A stretch of 64,000 nucleotides of DNA from Changshengia sp049521435 (GTDB lineage Bacteria; Chloroflexota; Dormibacteria; Aeolococcales; Aeolococcaceae): the NCBI GenBank assembly GCA_049521435.1, contig JBEKOU010000010.1:16327-80326 (forward strand), read 5' to 3'. The notes beneath the pieces are model-generated. The model searched no databases. It had not been told where the DNA came from and saw only the letters and a program-made list of their open reading frames with translations. The position numbers and the translations under genes are program-made. Below, in pieces: positions 49,466 through 58,750 of this stretch. The number at the start of each line of letters is the position of its first letter. The first letter of the stretch is position 1.

Positions 49466-50383
49466 GTGAGGACGGGCGTCGCGCCGACCCCCCGTCGCAT
49501 GGCGCGGGGCGCCCGGTTGCTCGTCGCCGTATCCCTCGCGGGGACGGCCCTGGTGTCTGCTGCGACCGCCCCCGCGCAGGCGGCCGGTCCCTGGTGGCGG
49601 CTGGTGGCGTTCTCGGGAGAGAACGTCTCGCGCGTGGCCGTGGTCCAGGGCCGGATCACGGCCCTGGTGGGGGGCGAGTCGATGGTCCAGACGGCCGGCG
49701 GCTTCGTGGCGGCGGAGGCGCCTCCGCCCGCGGCGCCGCCGGCGGTCACCACCGGCTCGCGCACCTGGTCCATCGATGCCGCCGGAGAGGTGCTCGTGAG
49801 CGAGGCCGGCGCGGTCCCTCGCCGCGACCCGGGCAGCCCCGGGCTCGGGCCGGGAGCTCACCTCATCGCCGCCCCGCTGGCCGTGCCCGGCTTCGTGGTC
49901 GCCGTCAGCACCGGGGGGACGGTGTGGCGGCGGGCCCCGGGGGGCGGCTGGGCGGTCTCGCTGGCGCTGCTCCCGGCGACGCTCATCACCGGTACCCCGG
50001 CGGTGACCTCGATCGCCGGCTTCAACACCGACGCCGTGAGCGGTGTCGTCTACATCGGGACCGCCGGTTACGGGACCCTGCTCACCTCGGACGACGGCGA
50101 CGACTGGGTGCGCGCCGACCCCGGACTCCCCGACGACGTGCTCAGCCTCACCGCGGACCCCTCGAGCGTGGCTCCGGCCATCTGGGCGGGCACCAGTGAG
50201 GGGCTCTACGTCCACCAGCTCCAGGCGGTTCCGCGCATCCCCAACTACTCAGGGGGCAGCCTGACCGGCAAGTGGCTCATCACCATCGCGCTCTGCATCG
50301 GGGTGATCGTGCTGGCCGGCCTGGCACTCATCGTCTGGTCGCGCCGCCGGGCTCGGACCGAAGGTCACAGATCCCCTACATAA
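49466..50383 (+). CDS. Secreted propeller-like protein with C-terminal membrane anchor
   Basis: A 305-residue exported protein. A signal sequence is visible (ARLLVAVSLAGTALVSAATA). The middle has repeating beta segments and Asp-box-like elements, such as LLTSDDGDDWVRADPGLP, TGGTVWRRAPGGGW and IWAGTSEGLYVHQL, resembling a partial Ycf48/sialidase-type propeller. The C-terminus has one helix (WLITIALCIGVIVLAGLALIVW) and a basic tail. The plan is like that of the 41357-42823 protein. It is 7 bp after the Pro-rich gene and probably cotranscribed. GTG 49466 has no clear Shine-Dalgarno. Function unknown. Confidence 0.65.
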   Translation: MRTGVAPTPRRMARGARLLVAVSLAGTALVSAATAPAQAAGPWWRLVAFSGENVSRVAVVQGRITALVGGESMVQTAGGFVAAEAPPPAAPPAVTTGSRTWSIDAAGEVLVSEAGAVPRRDPGSPGLGPGAHLIAAPLAVPGFVVAVSTGGTVWRRAPGGGWAVSLALLPATLITGTPAVTSIAGFNTDAVSGVVYIGTAGYGTLLTSDDGDDWVRADPGLPDDVLSLTADPSSVAPAIWAGTSEGLYVHQLQAVPRIPNYSGGSLTGKWLITIALCIGVIVLAGLALIVWSRRRARTEGHRSPT

Positions 50384-50389
50384 CCTCAA

Positions 50390-50404
50390 TCTTGCTTGGC
50401 AAGA
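50390..50404. promoter_or_regulatory. Palindrome before the ABC operon, candidate MarR operator
   Basis: TCTTGC-TTG-GCAAGA is a perfect 6-3-6 palindrome extended imperfectly by one more base pair. A further 7-bp inverted pair CCTACAT / ATGTAGG flanks it (50375-50381 and 50417-50423). TTGGCA (50396-50401) and TAGGAT (50420-50425) could be -35 and -10 with the palindrome over the -35, the usual place for repression. The last gene of the operon is a MarR repressor. Confidence 0.5.
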
Positions 50405-50425
50405 ATGGTACAGTTCATGTAGGAT

Positions 50426-50515
50426 ATGACCTCGGCCACCACCCCCCCCGATCCTTCTTCCCAACCTGAGCCCCTTCCGACGGCGTTGGGGCGACCTCGG
50501 AGGCTCCGCCCGTGA
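50426..50515 (+). CDS. Possible 29-residue leader ORF before the ABC operon
   Basis: ATG 50426 opens 29 codons rich in Pro, Thr and Arg (starts MTSATTPPDP). Its TGA overlaps the GTG of the ABC gene in the four bases GTGA, as for the short ORF before the exonuclease. It may be a leader peptide or a chance frame: the ABC gene has its own GGAGG 8 nt upstream, and the predicted -10 abuts this ATG. Confidence 0.25.
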   Translation: MTSATTPPDPSSQPEPLPTALGRPRRLRP

Positions 50516-52245
50516 CCCTGGTCCGCATGATGCTGAGGCGCATCCGACCCTACCGGGGGCCGGTGACCATCGTCCTCGCGCTGATCGTCATCCAGACCGT
50601 CCTCGGCCTCTACCTCCCCAACCTCACCGCGGACATCATCAACAAGGGCATCTCGGTGGGGAATGTCGGGTACATCTGGCACACCGGCGCGTGGATGCTC
50701 GCACTCACCCTGCTGAGCGGGGTGGCCGCCGTCATCGCCACCTACTTCGCCTCGCGCACCTCGATGGGAGTGGGCCGCGACCTGCGCGCCAGCGTCTTCT
50801 CGCGGGTCATGCGCTTCTCCGCGCGCGACATGAACAGCTTCGGCACCGCCTCGCTCATCACCCGCAACACCAACGACGTCCAGCAGATTCAGATCTTCCT
50901 GCAGATGGCCCTCACGCTCATGGTGGCGGCGCCGATCATGATGGTCGGGGGCGTGATCATGGCGATCCACGAGGACGCCACCCTCTCCCTCCTCCTGGTG
51001 GTGGCGGTCCCCGTGATGGCCGCGCTGGTGCTCACCATGCTGTTCGTCGCCGTACCCCAGTTCAAGTCGATGCAGGTGAAGATCGACCGGATCAACCAGG
51101 TGCTGCGCGAACAGATCACCGGCGTCCGGGTGATCCGCGCCTTCGTCCGAGGGGAGGACGAGGAGCGCCGCTTCGCCACCGCCAACGCCAGTCTCACCGC
51201 GACCGGCCTGCGGGTAAACCGGATCTTCGTGCTGGCCATGCCGGCGCTAATGGGGATCATGAACCTCTCCAGCGTCGCGGTCCTCTGGTTCGGCGGCCAC
51301 CTGATCAGCAGCGGGCAGATGCCGATCGGCAACCTCACCGCGTTCCTCGCCTACATCATGCAGATCCTGATGTCGGTGCTGCTCGCCGTGGTGATGGTGA
51401 TCCTCGTCCCGCGCGCTCAGGCGAGCGCCGAGCGCATCGCCGCGGTGGAGCGCGTCGAGCCTGCCACCACCAGTCCCGTTCACCCGATCACCCCGTCCGT
51501 GTCGAAGGGGGTCGTCGAGTTCCGCAACGTGAGCTTCGGCTACCCGGGCGGCGAGGCCCCGGTGCTGCGCGACCTCTCCTTCCAGCTCCAGCCGGGGGAA
51601 ACCACCGCGATCATCGGCGGCACCGGCGCCGGCAAGACGACCCTTCTGAATCTCATCCCGCGCTTCTTCGACCCCACGTCGGGCGCGGTGTTGATCGACG
51701 GCGTCGACGTCAGGGATCGCGCCCTCGAGGAGCTGTGGGCCAGCATCGGGCTGGTACCCCAGCAGGCCTATCTCTTCGGTGGCACGGTCGCCGACAACCT
51801 GCGCTTCGCCGCCGAGGACGCCAACGACGCCGACATCTGGCACGCCCTCCAGGTCGCCCAGGCCCGCGATTTCGTGGCCACCATGGACGGGCAGCTCGAG
51901 GCCCCCATCGACCAGGGCGGGACCAACGTCTCGGGTGGCCAGCGCCAGCGGCTGGCGATCGCCCGGGCCGTCGTCAAGCGGCCTCTCATCTATCTCTTCG
52001 ACGATTGCTTCTCGGCCCTGGACGCGACCACCGACGCGCGGCTGCGCGCGCAGCTCGCCGCCGAGACACGCAACGCCACGGTCGTGATCGTCGCCCAACG
52101 GGTGAGCACCATCCTCAACGCGGATCGCATCATCGTTCTGGACGACGGCGCTGTCGTCGGGTCCGGGACCCATGAGCAGCTGATGGTCTCCTGCGACGAG
52201 TACCGCGAGATCGTCGTCTCCCAGCTCGGGGAGAACGCGGCATGA
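50512..52245 (+). CDS. ABC exporter subunit with degenerate ATP site
   Basis: A 577-residue half-transporter: six membrane helices in residues 15-300, then one ATPase domain. Walker A is GGTGAGKTT at 369-377 and the signature is NVSGGQRQR. Walker B is LFDDCFSALD: the catalytic Glu is Asp498. The switch histidine is Gln529 in VAQRVST. These two changes characterise the non-catalytic subunit of heterodimeric exporters such as TM287/288 and LmrCD. GTG 50512 has GGAGG 8 nt upstream. It overlaps the next subunit by 4 bp (ATGA). Role: export of drugs, lipids or peptides, inferred from the family. Confidence 0.9.
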   Translation: MTLVRMMLRRIRPYRGPVTIVLALIVIQTVLGLYLPNLTADIINKGISVGNVGYIWHTGAWMLALTLLSGVAAVIATYFASRTSMGVGRDLRASVFSRVMRFSARDMNSFGTASLITRNTNDVQQIQIFLQMALTLMVAAPIMMVGGVIMAIHEDATLSLLLVVAVPVMAALVLTMLFVAVPQFKSMQVKIDRINQVLREQITGVRVIRAFVRGEDEERRFATANASLTATGLRVNRIFVLAMPALMGIMNLSSVAVLWFGGHLISSGQMPIGNLTAFLAYIMQILMSVLLAVVMVILVPRAQASAERIAAVERVEPATTSPVHPITPSVSKGVVEFRNVSFGYPGGEAPVLRDLSFQLQPGETTAIIGGTGAGKTTLLNLIPRFFDPTSGAVLIDGVDVRDRALEELWASIGLVPQQAYLFGGTVADNLRFAAEDANDADIWHALQVAQARDFVATMDGQLEAPIDQGGTNVSGGQRQRLAIARAVVKRPLIYLFDDCFSALDATTDARLRAQLAAETRNATVVIVAQRVSTILNADRIIVLDDGAVVGSGTHEQLMVSCDEYREIVVSQLGENAA

Positions 52246-54200
52246 TGCGCGGGCCCGGGGGCGGGCACGGCAGAGGTGGCTTCGGCGGGCCGGGCCGGAT
52301 GGCGGCCGCCGGTCCGCCCAAGAGCGCCAAGGATCTCTGGCGAGCGCTGCGGCAGCTGGTCGCGCGGCTCCGTCCCGACCGCTGGCGCATCGCCGCCGCC
52401 GCGCTGATCGGTTCGACCGGGGTCGGGCTCCTGGTGGCCGCGCCCCGGATCATCGGCAACGCGACCAACCTCCTCTTCGACGGCCTCATCGGCAAGTCCC
52501 TCCCCGCCGGAATGAGCCAGGCTCAGGCGGAGGCGTACCTGAGGATGCACGGACAGGGCCAGCTGGCGCAGATGCTGACCGGCACCACGGTGCATCCGGG
52601 CCATGGGATCGACTTCAACCAGCTCGGTGTGAGCCTGGGGGTGATCGCCCTCCTCTACCTCGTGGGCGCCGTGTTCAGCTGGGCCCAGGGTTACATCATG
52701 GCCGGGGTTGCGCAGCGCACCGTCTCGGGCATGCGCCGCGACGTGGAGGCCAAGCTCGCCCGGCTGCCCCTCCAGTACTTCGACAGCCATCCCCACGGCG
52801 ACGTGCTGAGCCGGGTGACCAACGACATCGACAACGTGACCACGACCCTCCAGCAGGGTCTCAGCCAGCTCCTCACCTCGATTCTCACCATCCTCGGGGT
52901 GCTCGCCATGATGCTGTGGATCAGCCCGTGGCTTGCCCTCATCTCACTGGTGATGGTGCCGATGTCGATCGGGGTCACCTTCCTGGTCGCGCGGCGTTCC
53001 CAGAGGCACTTCACCTCCCAGTGGGCCCACACCGGCACGGTGAACAGTCTCGTGGAGCAGACCCACACCGGCCATGCGCTGGTCCAGGTCTTCGGCCGCT
53101 CCCGCCGGACGCTGGAGGAATTCGACCGCGAGAACCAGGCCCTCTACGAGCCCAGCTTCCGCGCCCAGTTCCTCTCCGGGATCATCCAGCCGGCGCTGAT
53201 GTTCCTCTCCAACCTCAACTACGTGGCCATCGCTGTCATCGGTGGATACCTGACGGTCAACGGGGCCATGTCCCTGGGCGACATCCAGGCCTTCATCCAG
53301 TACTCGCGCCAGTTCACCAACCCGATCATGCAGATTGCCAGCCAGATGAACATGCTGCAGTCGGGCCTGGCCTCCGCCGAACGGGTCTTCGAGTTCCTGG
53401 CGGCTGACGAGGAGACGCCCGACAGCACGGGTGCTCCCGCCCTGCCCGCCGCCCAGGGGCGCGTCGTCCTGGAGAACGTCTCCTTCCGATACCAGCCCGA
53501 CAAGCCGCTCATCCAGGACTTCGACCTCGACGTGTACCCGGGTGAGACGGTCGCCATCGTGGGCCCGACCGGGGCGGGCAAGACCACAATCGTCAACCTT
53601 CTGATGCGCTTCTACGAGATCGATGGCGGGCACATCTACCTGGATGGCGTCGACGCCCACGAGCTGCCCCGCGCCAGTGTCCGCGGGATGTTCGGCATGG
53701 TGCTGCAGGACACCTGGCTGTTCGCGGGGAGCATCCGGGACAACATCGCCTACGGCAAGAGCGGCGCCACCGCCGACGAGGTGGTTGCCGCCGCCAAGGC
53801 CGCTCACGCCGACCACTTCATCCGGACCCTTCCCGAGGGCTACGACACGGTCCTCGACGAGGATGCGTCCAACGTCTCCGCGGGCGAGCGGCAGCTCATC
53901 ACCATCGCCCGTGCCTTCCTCTCCGACCCGACCATCCTGATCTTGGACGAGGCGACGAGCAACGTCGACACCCGCACCGAGGTGCTCATCCAGGAGGCGA
54001 TGGCACGCCTGCGCCACGGGCGCACCAGCTTCGTGATCGCCCACCGGCTGTCGACGATCCGCAACGCCGACACGATCGTGGTCATGAATGCGGGTCGGAT
54101 CGTGGAGCAGGGCAGCCATGCCGAGCTGATGGAGCGGCGCGGCTTCTACTACGACCTCTACGCCAGCCAGTTCGCCAACGCGCTGGAGGAGGCGAGCTGA
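52242..54200 (+). CDS. ABC exporter subunit with canonical ATP site
   Basis: A 652-residue partner half-transporter. The N-terminal 30 residues are Gly-rich; six membrane helices follow with a longer first external loop (GMSQAQAEAYLRMHGQGQ). The ATPase has Walker A GPTGAGKTT, Walker B ILDEATSNVD with the catalytic Glu, and H-loop IAHRLST. Its signature, however, is NVSAGERQ instead of SGGQ. Thus the degenerate Walker B/H of the first subunit faces a degenerate signature of this one, leaving one active and one inactive site, as in TM287/288. Start ATG 52242 overlaps the previous TGA. The stop overlaps marR by one base. Translation of the three genes is coupled. Confidence 0.9.
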   Translation: MMRGPGGGHGRGGFGGPGRMAAAGPPKSAKDLWRALRQLVARLRPDRWRIAAAALIGSTGVGLLVAAPRIIGNATNLLFDGLIGKSLPAGMSQAQAEAYLRMHGQGQLAQMLTGTTVHPGHGIDFNQLGVSLGVIALLYLVGAVFSWAQGYIMAGVAQRTVSGMRRDVEAKLARLPLQYFDSHPHGDVLSRVTNDIDNVTTTLQQGLSQLLTSILTILGVLAMMLWISPWLALISLVMVPMSIGVTFLVARRSQRHFTSQWAHTGTVNSLVEQTHTGHALVQVFGRSRRTLEEFDRENQALYEPSFRAQFLSGIIQPALMFLSNLNYVAIAVIGGYLTVNGAMSLGDIQAFIQYSRQFTNPIMQIASQMNMLQSGLASAERVFEFLAADEETPDSTGAPALPAAQGRVVLENVSFRYQPDKPLIQDFDLDVYPGETVAIVGPTGAGKTTIVNLLMRFYEIDGGHIYLDGVDAHELPRASVRGMFGMVLQDTWLFAGSIRDNIAYGKSGATADEVVAAAKAAHADHFIRTLPEGYDTVLDEDASNVSAGERQLITIARAFLSDPTILILDEATSNVDTRTEVLIQEAMARLRHGRTSFVIAHRLSTIRNADTIVVMNAGRIVEQGSHAELMERRGFYYDLYASQFANALEEAS

Positions 54201-54706
54201 TGCTGAGCGCCGGCTCCCCGTCCGCCGCGGGTTCCCGTGCCGAGCTGGTCGACGAGTTCCTCGACCTGCAGCCGAGAATGCGGCGCTTGATGACGCGGGT
54301 CATCCCCGCCGACATCCACGCGGAGATGGGAGCCATCACCATGCAGCAGATGCACGCGCTCCACACCATCGCCCAGCGTGGTGCCGTCACCATGGGTGAG
54401 CTCGCCGGCTGCCTCGACGCGGCCTCGCTGAGCAGCGCGACCCAGATGTCCGACCGCTTGGTCAAGCTGGGGCTGGTTGAGCGGATGAGCGACCCCGACG
54501 ATCGACGGCTGGTGAGGGTCGCTCTGAGCCCGCGGGGTCAGGAGCTGGTGACCCGAAGGGAGACCGCCTGGCGGGAGGGCGTCGGCCGGCTTCTGCAGGG
54601 CCTCACGGACGAGGAGTGCGCGACGCTGGTCGGATTGCTGAAGCGGGCAATCGGCCGACCGCCGGGCGAAGAGACGAGCGGCTGGGTCTCGGCACCCAAA
54701 GCCTGA
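54200..54706 (+). CDS. MarR-family transcriptional regulator
   Basis: A 168-residue regulator. The winged helix is clear: AVTMGELAGCLDAASLSSAT, MSDRLVKLGLVERMSDPDDRR and the wing LVRVALSPRGQEL. Helices at both ends would form the dimer. ATG 54200 shares one base with the ABC stop (TGATG), so it is the third cistron of the operon. A palindrome upstream of the first cistron at 50390-50404 is the candidate operator, giving autorepression of the whole operon. Ligand unknown; probably an exporter substrate. The 195-bp spacer after it has no gene. Confidence 0.88.
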   Translation: MLSAGSPSAAGSRAELVDEFLDLQPRMRRLMTRVIPADIHAEMGAITMQQMHALHTIAQRGAVTMGELAGCLDAASLSSATQMSDRLVKLGLVERMSDPDDRRLVRVALSPRGQELVTRRETAWREGVGRLLQGLTDEECATLVGLLKRAIGRPPGEETSGWVSAPKA

Positions 54707-54901
54707 GCTGGGGAGGGCCGGCGCTCTGGGGTCGGCCGAGCAGCACACCGACCCCGACGAGCGTGGCGAGCAGCAGGACGGGTCAGGGCGCCGGACTAGT
54801 ATCTGAGCCGCCGCCCCGGGCGCACCGACCATCCGCCCACGGCTCCCGCACATGCGAGCGGGCGGGCACCTTCCGTCAGGCTCCGACTCTCGACAGCAAC
54901 C

Positions 54902-56149
54902 ATGAGTTCAAGCACTACCGACACGCTCACCTACCGCAGCCTCCTCGAGGTGCGCGGTCTGCTCCGGCTCGTGGTCGCGGCCATGCTGGGGCGAATCGGC
55001 GGCCAGATGGCGTCGGTGGCGCTCGTCCTCTTCGCCCTCCAGCGATTCCACTCGCCGGCGGTCGCCGGGATCACCGTCTTCGCCAGCGCCTTCCCCGGGA
55101 TCGTCGTGAGTCCCCTGGCGGGCGCCATCCTAGATCGCAGCGGACGGATCAAGCTGATCATGCTCGACTACTCGGTCGCCGCCTTCGCGATGGCGCTCAT
55201 CGTGGCTCTCGGGGCCGCAGGAGTGCTGAGCGTGGCGCTGCTGGTAGGGGTCGCCGCGCTCAGCTCGTTCACCAACCCGCTGAGCGGCGCCGGGACCCGG
55301 ACCCTCTTCCCCATCCTCGTGCCGCGCGACCTCTGGGACCGGGCCAACGCCGTGGACAGTGTCAGCTACGTGGTCGCCGCGGTGGTCGGCGCTCCGCTGG
55401 CCGGGTCGATCGCCGGCCTGGTGGGGCGGCCGGCCGCCCTGATCGCGACGGCCGCCATGTTCGCGGCCGCGGCCCTCTCCCTGCTGGGGATGGCGCCGCT
55501 GCGGCTGCCCCGTCGCCCCGCCGGCGACCAGCGCGTCATCCGCGAGGCCTGGCAGGGCCTCGCCTATGTGGTGCGAAACCCGAGCCTGCGCGGGCTGGCG
55601 GTGAGCATCTCGGTCTCCAACATCGCCTCCGGACTGCTCATCGTCGGCCTGCCCGTGCTGGTTCTCGACCACCTGCACGAGAACGCGGCCGTGGTCGGTC
55701 TGCTCTGGGCGCTCAGCGCCGTTACCGGGGGCGTCGTCGCGATCGTGGTCGGGCACCGCGGCACCCACGGACGCGAGCGGCCGCTGATCGTCGCCGGGCT
55801 GCTGGCGGCCGCGGTGGCCTGCGCGGCCCTGGCGCCGCTCCCAGGTCTTGGGGTGGTGGCGGCGGCGATGCTTCTCTGGGGGGCCGCCGGCGGCCTGATC
55901 GACATCGGGATGTTCTCGATGCGCCAGCGCCGCACCGACCCCGCCTGGTTCGGGCGTGCCTTCGCGGTGAGCATGTCGCTCAACTGGGTGGGAAGCCCGA
56001 TCGGCTCGGCGGCCGCCGGCCCGCTCATCGGTGCGGGTCTGGGCATCGCCCTGGGGACCGGAGCGGGCTTCGCGTTCGTGGCCGTGCTGCTCGCGGTGCT
56101 CATGATCCCCGCCACGGCCATGGCCGTTGTCGCACCCCCGCCCGGCTGA
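54902..56149 (+). CDS. MFS transporter (DHA3-like)
   Basis: A 415-residue facilitator with about twelve hydrophobic segments. LLRLVVAAMLGRIGGQMASV, the loop AGAILDRSGRIKL after helix 2, and an AAVVGAPLAGSIAGL helix 5 are typical of macrolide-efflux-type (DHA3) proteins. It is not closely tied to the ABC operon: 195 bp separate it from marR, containing no clear operator. No Shine-Dalgarno precedes ATG 54902. Substrate unknown. The C-terminal region lacks the cytoplasmic tail of DHA2 neighbours. Confidence 0.83.
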   Translation: MSSSTTDTLTYRSLLEVRGLLRLVVAAMLGRIGGQMASVALVLFALQRFHSPAVAGITVFASAFPGIVVSPLAGAILDRSGRIKLIMLDYSVAAFAMALIVALGAAGVLSVALLVGVAALSSFTNPLSGAGTRTLFPILVPRDLWDRANAVDSVSYVVAAVVGAPLAGSIAGLVGRPAALIATAAMFAAAALSLLGMAPLRLPRRPAGDQRVIREAWQGLAYVVRNPSLRGLAVSISVSNIASGLLIVGLPVLVLDHLHENAAVVGLLWALSAVTGGVVAIVVGHRGTHGRERPLIVAGLLAAAVACAALAPLPGLGVVAAAMLLWGAAGGLIDIGMFSMRQRRTDPAWFGRAFAVSMSLNWVGSPIGSAAAGPLIGAGLGIALGTGAGFAFVAVLLAVLMIPATAMAVVAPPPG

Positions 56150-56258
56150 CCGTCGCCGGTGGCACCGGGGACTCCGACGCGTGCGCCACGTCCCGGCCAG
56201 TCCCGGCACCACTCGATAACCCGCTCTCCCCGGCGGTCTGCGATGATCGCTCCCGGAG

Positions 56259-57542
56259 ATGGCAGATCAGCGATCTGGAGTGGCGGACCCGGCCGGAACC
56301 CTGCGCCGTCCGCCGCGCGTCTTTTCCATCGTCCTCGCGGGCGGCGAGGGCAAGCGCCTCTGGCCGCTCACCAAGGACCGAGCCAAGCCGGCCGTCCCCA
56401 TCGGCGGTGTCTACAGGCTCATCGACTTCGTGCTGAGCAACCTGGTCAACGCGGAGTTCACACGGATCGCGGTGCTCACCCAGTACAAGAGCCACAGCCT
56501 CGACCGCCACATCAGCCAGGCCTGGCGGCTCTCCCCGCTGCTCGGCAACTACGTGACCCCGGTGCCGGCCCAGATGCGCCGCGGGCCACGCTGGTTCTCC
56601 GGGTCGGCCGACGCCATCTACCAGAACTTCAACCTCCTGGGCGATGAGAAGCCGGACTACGTCCTCGTCTTCGGAGCGGATCACCTCTACCGGATGGACC
56701 CGCGCCAGATGCTGGCGCACCACATCGCGAGCGGGGCCGGCGTGACGGTCGCCTCGGTCAAGGTCCCCACCTCTCAGTGCAGCGAGTTCGGGGTCATCGA
56801 GTGCGACGGCGATCGGATCACCGCGTTCCACGAGAAACCCGCCCGAGCACCCGGTCTCCCCGATGACCCCGAGCGCTGCCGTGTCTCGATGGGCAACTAC
56901 GTCTTCACCGCCCCCTTCCTCGTCGACACCCTGGCCGAGGACGCGGAGAAGCAGACGAGTGGCCACGACATCGGCGGCGACATCATTCCCCACCTCGTCG
57001 AGAGGGGCGAGGCGGCGGTATATGACTTCGAGCACAACGTCGTCCCGGGGAGCACCGAGCTGGATCACGGCTACTGGCGCGACGTCGGGACGCTGGACTC
57101 CTACTACGACGCCCACATGGACCTCATCTCGGTGGTCCCGATGTTCAACCTCTACAACCTGGAGTGGCCGATCTACTCCTTCTACGGACCGCTGCCGCCC
57201 GCCAAGTTCGTCTTTGACGAGGAGGGCCGGCGCGGTCTCGCCGTGGACTCGATCGTGAGTCCGGGGGTGATCGTCTCCGGCGGTACGGTGCGCCGCTCGG
57301 TCCTCTCCCCCGGGGTGCGGGTGGGGTGGGGCGCGATCGTCGAGGACAGCGTGCTGCTGTCCGGGGTGGAGGTCGGCGAGGGCGCGGTGGTGCGGCGGGC
57401 GATCATCGACAAGGAGGTGGTGGTGCCCTCCGGCGCGGTGATCGGCCAGGACCCACGGATCGAGGCCAAGCGCTTCACGGTCTCCGCCAACGGCGTCGTC
57501 GTGATCGCCAAGCGCCAGGTCATCGGGGCGGCACCCGGCTGA
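56259..57542 (+). CDS. glgC: Glucose-1-phosphate adenylyltransferase
   Basis: A 427-residue enzyme making ADP-glucose. It shows the nucleotidyl-transfer motif VLAGGEGKRLWPLTKDRAKP, then GGVYRLIDFVLSN, the FSGSADAIYQN block, YVLVFGADHLYRMD and WRDVGTLDSYYDAHMDL. The C-terminal half is a left-handed beta-helix, with VSPGVIVSGGTVRRSVLS repeats, as in ADP-glucose pyrophosphorylases. Length is family-typical. GGAG abuts ATG 56259, too close for a normal ribosome site, so the start is moderately certain. It overlaps the next gene by one base and forms the glycogen pair. Confidence 0.93.
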   Translation: MADQRSGVADPAGTLRRPPRVFSIVLAGGEGKRLWPLTKDRAKPAVPIGGVYRLIDFVLSNLVNAEFTRIAVLTQYKSHSLDRHISQAWRLSPLLGNYVTPVPAQMRRGPRWFSGSADAIYQNFNLLGDEKPDYVLVFGADHLYRMDPRQMLAHHIASGAGVTVASVKVPTSQCSEFGVIECDGDRITAFHEKPARAPGLPDDPERCRVSMGNYVFTAPFLVDTLAEDAEKQTSGHDIGGDIIPHLVERGEAAVYDFEHNVVPGSTELDHGYWRDVGTLDSYYDAHMDLISVVPMFNLYNLEWPIYSFYGPLPPAKFVFDEEGRRGLAVDSIVSPGVIVSGGTVRRSVLSPGVRVGWGAIVEDSVLLSGVEVGEGAVVRRAIIDKEVVVPSGAVIGQDPRIEAKRFTVSANGVVVIAKRQVIGAAPG

Positions 57543-58750
57543 TGCGGGTCGGCATCCTGACCCGCGAATACCCACCGGAGGTCTACGGCGGCGCCGGGGT
57601 CCACGTCGAGTACCTGACCCGCGAGCTCGCCCGCCACGTCGACGTCCAGGTGCACTGCTTCGGAGAGCCCCGCAGCTCGCCGCTGGTGGCCGCCGCCTAC
57701 CAGCCCTGGGCGGCGCTCGAGGGCGGGAGACCGGAGGATGTCGCGCTGGCGGTGATGTCGGTGGACCTCGCCATGGCGAGAGGGCTGGAGGGGGTGGACC
57801 TGGTCCATTCGCACACCTGGTACGCCAACCTGGCCGGGCACCTGGGCAAGCTGGTTTGGGAAGTCCCCCACGTGTGCACCTCCCACAGCCTGGAGCCGCT
57901 TCGTCCCTGGAAGGCCGAACAGCTCGGTGGCGGCTACGCCCTCTCCCTCTACTGCGAGCGCACCGCCCTGCTCTCCGCCGACGCGGTGATCGCCGTTTCG
58001 GGGGCGATGCGCCGGGACCTGCTCACCTGCTACCCGGCGGTGGACCCCGGCCGCGTCCACACCATCCACAACGGTATCGACGCGCGGGCCTACACGCCTG
58101 ACCACGGTGACGACGCCCTGGTCCGCCACGGTATCGACCCCGTCCGTCCGCTCGTCGTCTTCGTCGGGCGGATCGCCCGCCAGAAGGGCCTCGACCATCT
58201 CCTCCGCGCCGCTCCGCAGATCGACCGCGCGGCCCAGCTCGTGCTCATCGCCAGTGCCCCCGACACCCCGGAGATCGCCGTCGAGGCGCGGGAGCTCCGC
58301 GACGCGGCACAGGCGGCGGGAGCATCCCTGGTGTGGATCGAGGAGATGCTGCCGCGCACCGAGCTGATCCAGGTCCTGAGCCACGCCACCGCCTTCGTCT
58401 GTCCCTCCATCTACGAACCATTCGGCCTGGTCAACCTCGAGGCGATGGCCTGCGAGGCGGCGGTGGTCGCGAGCGCCGTCGGTGGCATCCCCGAGATCGT
58501 CGTCGACGGGGAGACCGGCTACCTCGTTCCCTGCGACCCCGAGGCGGTGGCCTCCGACGAGACGGCGGCCCGGCTCTTCGAGGCGACTCTCGCGGAGAGG
58601 ATCAATCAGCTGGTCGCCGACCCCGACCTCGCGACCCGGCTCGGTACGGCCGGGCGGCGCCGGGTCCTGGACAGGTTCACCTGGGAGCAGGTGGCGCTGC
58701 GCACTGTCGAGGTGTACAGGCAGGCGCTAGCGGCGCACGCCGCCGGCTAG
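57542..58750 (+). CDS. GlgA/GlgM-type glycosyltransferase (ADP-glucose)
   Basis: A 402-residue GT4-type enzyme. The N-terminus MRVGILTREYPPEVYGGAGV, HSHTWYANLAGHL, SHSLEPLRPWKAEQLGGGY, the nucleotide-binding FVGRIARQKGLDHL and the C-terminal EPFGLVNLEAMACEAAVVAS are strongly like actinobacterial GlgM (maltose-1-phosphate synthase) and older GlgA annotations. GlgM uses ADP-glucose and glucose-1-phosphate; GlgA extends glucan. The sequence does not decide between them, so no symbol is given. It shares one base with glgC (TGATG). It meets the next gene tail-to-tail: both TAG stops share the palindrome CTAG at 58747-58750. Confidence 0.88.
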   Translation: MRVGILTREYPPEVYGGAGVHVEYLTRELARHVDVQVHCFGEPRSSPLVAAAYQPWAALEGGRPEDVALAVMSVDLAMARGLEGVDLVHSHTWYANLAGHLGKLVWEVPHVCTSHSLEPLRPWKAEQLGGGYALSLYCERTALLSADAVIAVSGAMRRDLLTCYPAVDPGRVHTIHNGIDARAYTPDHGDDALVRHGIDPVRPLVVFVGRIARQKGLDHLLRAAPQIDRAAQLVLIASAPDTPEIAVEARELRDAAQAAGASLVWIEEMLPRTELIQVLSHATAFVCPSIYEPFGLVNLEAMACEAAVVASAVGGIPEIVVDGETGYLVPCDPEAVASDETAARLFEATLAERINQLVADPDLATRLGTAGRRRVLDRFTWEQVALRTVEVYRQALAAHAAG

